A stretch of 64,000 nt of DNA. Origin: Yponomeuta sedellus. Taxonomy: Eukaryota > Arthropoda > Insecta > Lepidoptera > Yponomeutidae. The position numbers and the translations under genes are program-made. The notes under the pieces are model-generated. The model made no database searches. It worked only from the letters and a program-made list of their open reading frames with translations, and was not told the DNA's origin. Each line of letters starts with the position of its first letter. The stretch's first letter is position 1. The stretch is taken from contig OW203722.1 in the NCBI GenBank assembly GCA_934045075.1, positions 24,969,379-25,033,378 on the forward strand, given 5' to 3'. Shown piece by piece: positions 63,755 to 64,000 of this stretch.

Positions 63755-64000
63755 TTATTTTATATTTATCTTATCACTAAAAAAACTCGCCTCACTATTA
63801 TCATACAGTGAATAAACTTGTTTAATAAATTTCTGTAATACGTCCCAGTGCGGTGTGTCCGTATCAGTCTGCAATTTTATTACCATCAACGCTTTTTTCC
63901 ACCTCTCTTGAACGTTGGTACTTGCAGCATCGGTAGTGTTGTAGACCTTCAATTCTATATAGAATTCTCCTTCCGTCGTTGCTGTCCGACGAACGTGACC
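63755..64000 (-). CDS. C-terminus of an unrecognised ORF, runs off the right edge
   Basis: The minus frame is open from 64,000 to the stop at 63,755, 81 codons. 'GEFYIELKVYNTTDAASTNV', then 'ERWKKALMVIKL' and 'VLQKFIKQVYSLYDN' suggest alternating strand and helix. It points the same way as the polymerase and lies 116 bases upstream of it, so it is probably another Polinton gene. I do not recognise the family. Confidence 0.5.
   Translation of the reverse strand, partial: GHVRRTATTEGEFYIELKVYNTTDAASTNVQERWKKALMVIKLQTDTDTPHWDVLQKFIKQVYSLYDNSEASFFSDKINIK

Overview
The window is eukaryotic, very AT-rich and dense in repeats. Most of it looks like insect, probably lepidopteran, intergenic DNA. The evidence is many short retroposons with tRNA-like or 5S-rRNA-like promoters, RTE-type LINE 3' ends running into GAT/GAA-rich tails, MITE-like palindromes, and LINE fragments typical of moth genomes. 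I recognise no intact host gene. The order Lepidoptera is an inference from repeat style, not from a marker gene.

Layout. Positions 1-44,400 are a mosaic of retroposons, MITEs, hairpins, microsatellites and decayed LINE C-terminal fragments. Positions 44,480-48,535 hold a minus-strand CR1/Jockey-type LINE: an ORF1 remnant with an FP-like domain, then endonuclease and reverse transcriptase, broken by one in-frame stop and two frameshifts. Positions 48,750-51,120 return to SINE and RTE fragments. From about 51,450 to the right edge lies a Polinton/Maverick (adintovirus-like) element, an integrated double-stranded DNA virus relative. It runs off the right edge.

The Polinton. Its plus strand carries, in order: packaging ATPase (51,838), a DUF8207-like protein (52,609), a small protein with a tail-fibre-like motif and coiled coil (53,622), a DDE integrase with C-terminal chromodomain (53,981), a protein with a parvovirus-type phospholipase A2 motif (54,963), an adenovirus-type cysteine protease (about 55,667), a minor capsid protein (56,094), a 48-residue lysine-rich ORF (56,762), a major capsid protein (56,905) and a Cys/His-rich protein (58,116). 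The minus strand carries a small two-exon gene (58,713-59,184), a protein-primed type B DNA polymerase (60,132-63,638) split by a single in-frame TAA, and the end of another ORF at the right edge. Together these cover integration, replication, packaging, maturation and shell building.

The most notable signals are these. A canonical -1 frameshift heptamer sits directly before the phospholipase stop codon, and the protease, which has no ATG at its conserved N-terminus, continues in the -1 frame. Four gene junctions overlap as ATGA, two of them flanking the 48-residue ORF. A 139-bp tandem duplication and a long palindrome lie just upstream of the ATPase. In the flanking DNA there is a fold-back SINE family whose tRNA-like module is antisense to its own 3' tail; five copies have 12-13 bp target-site duplications.
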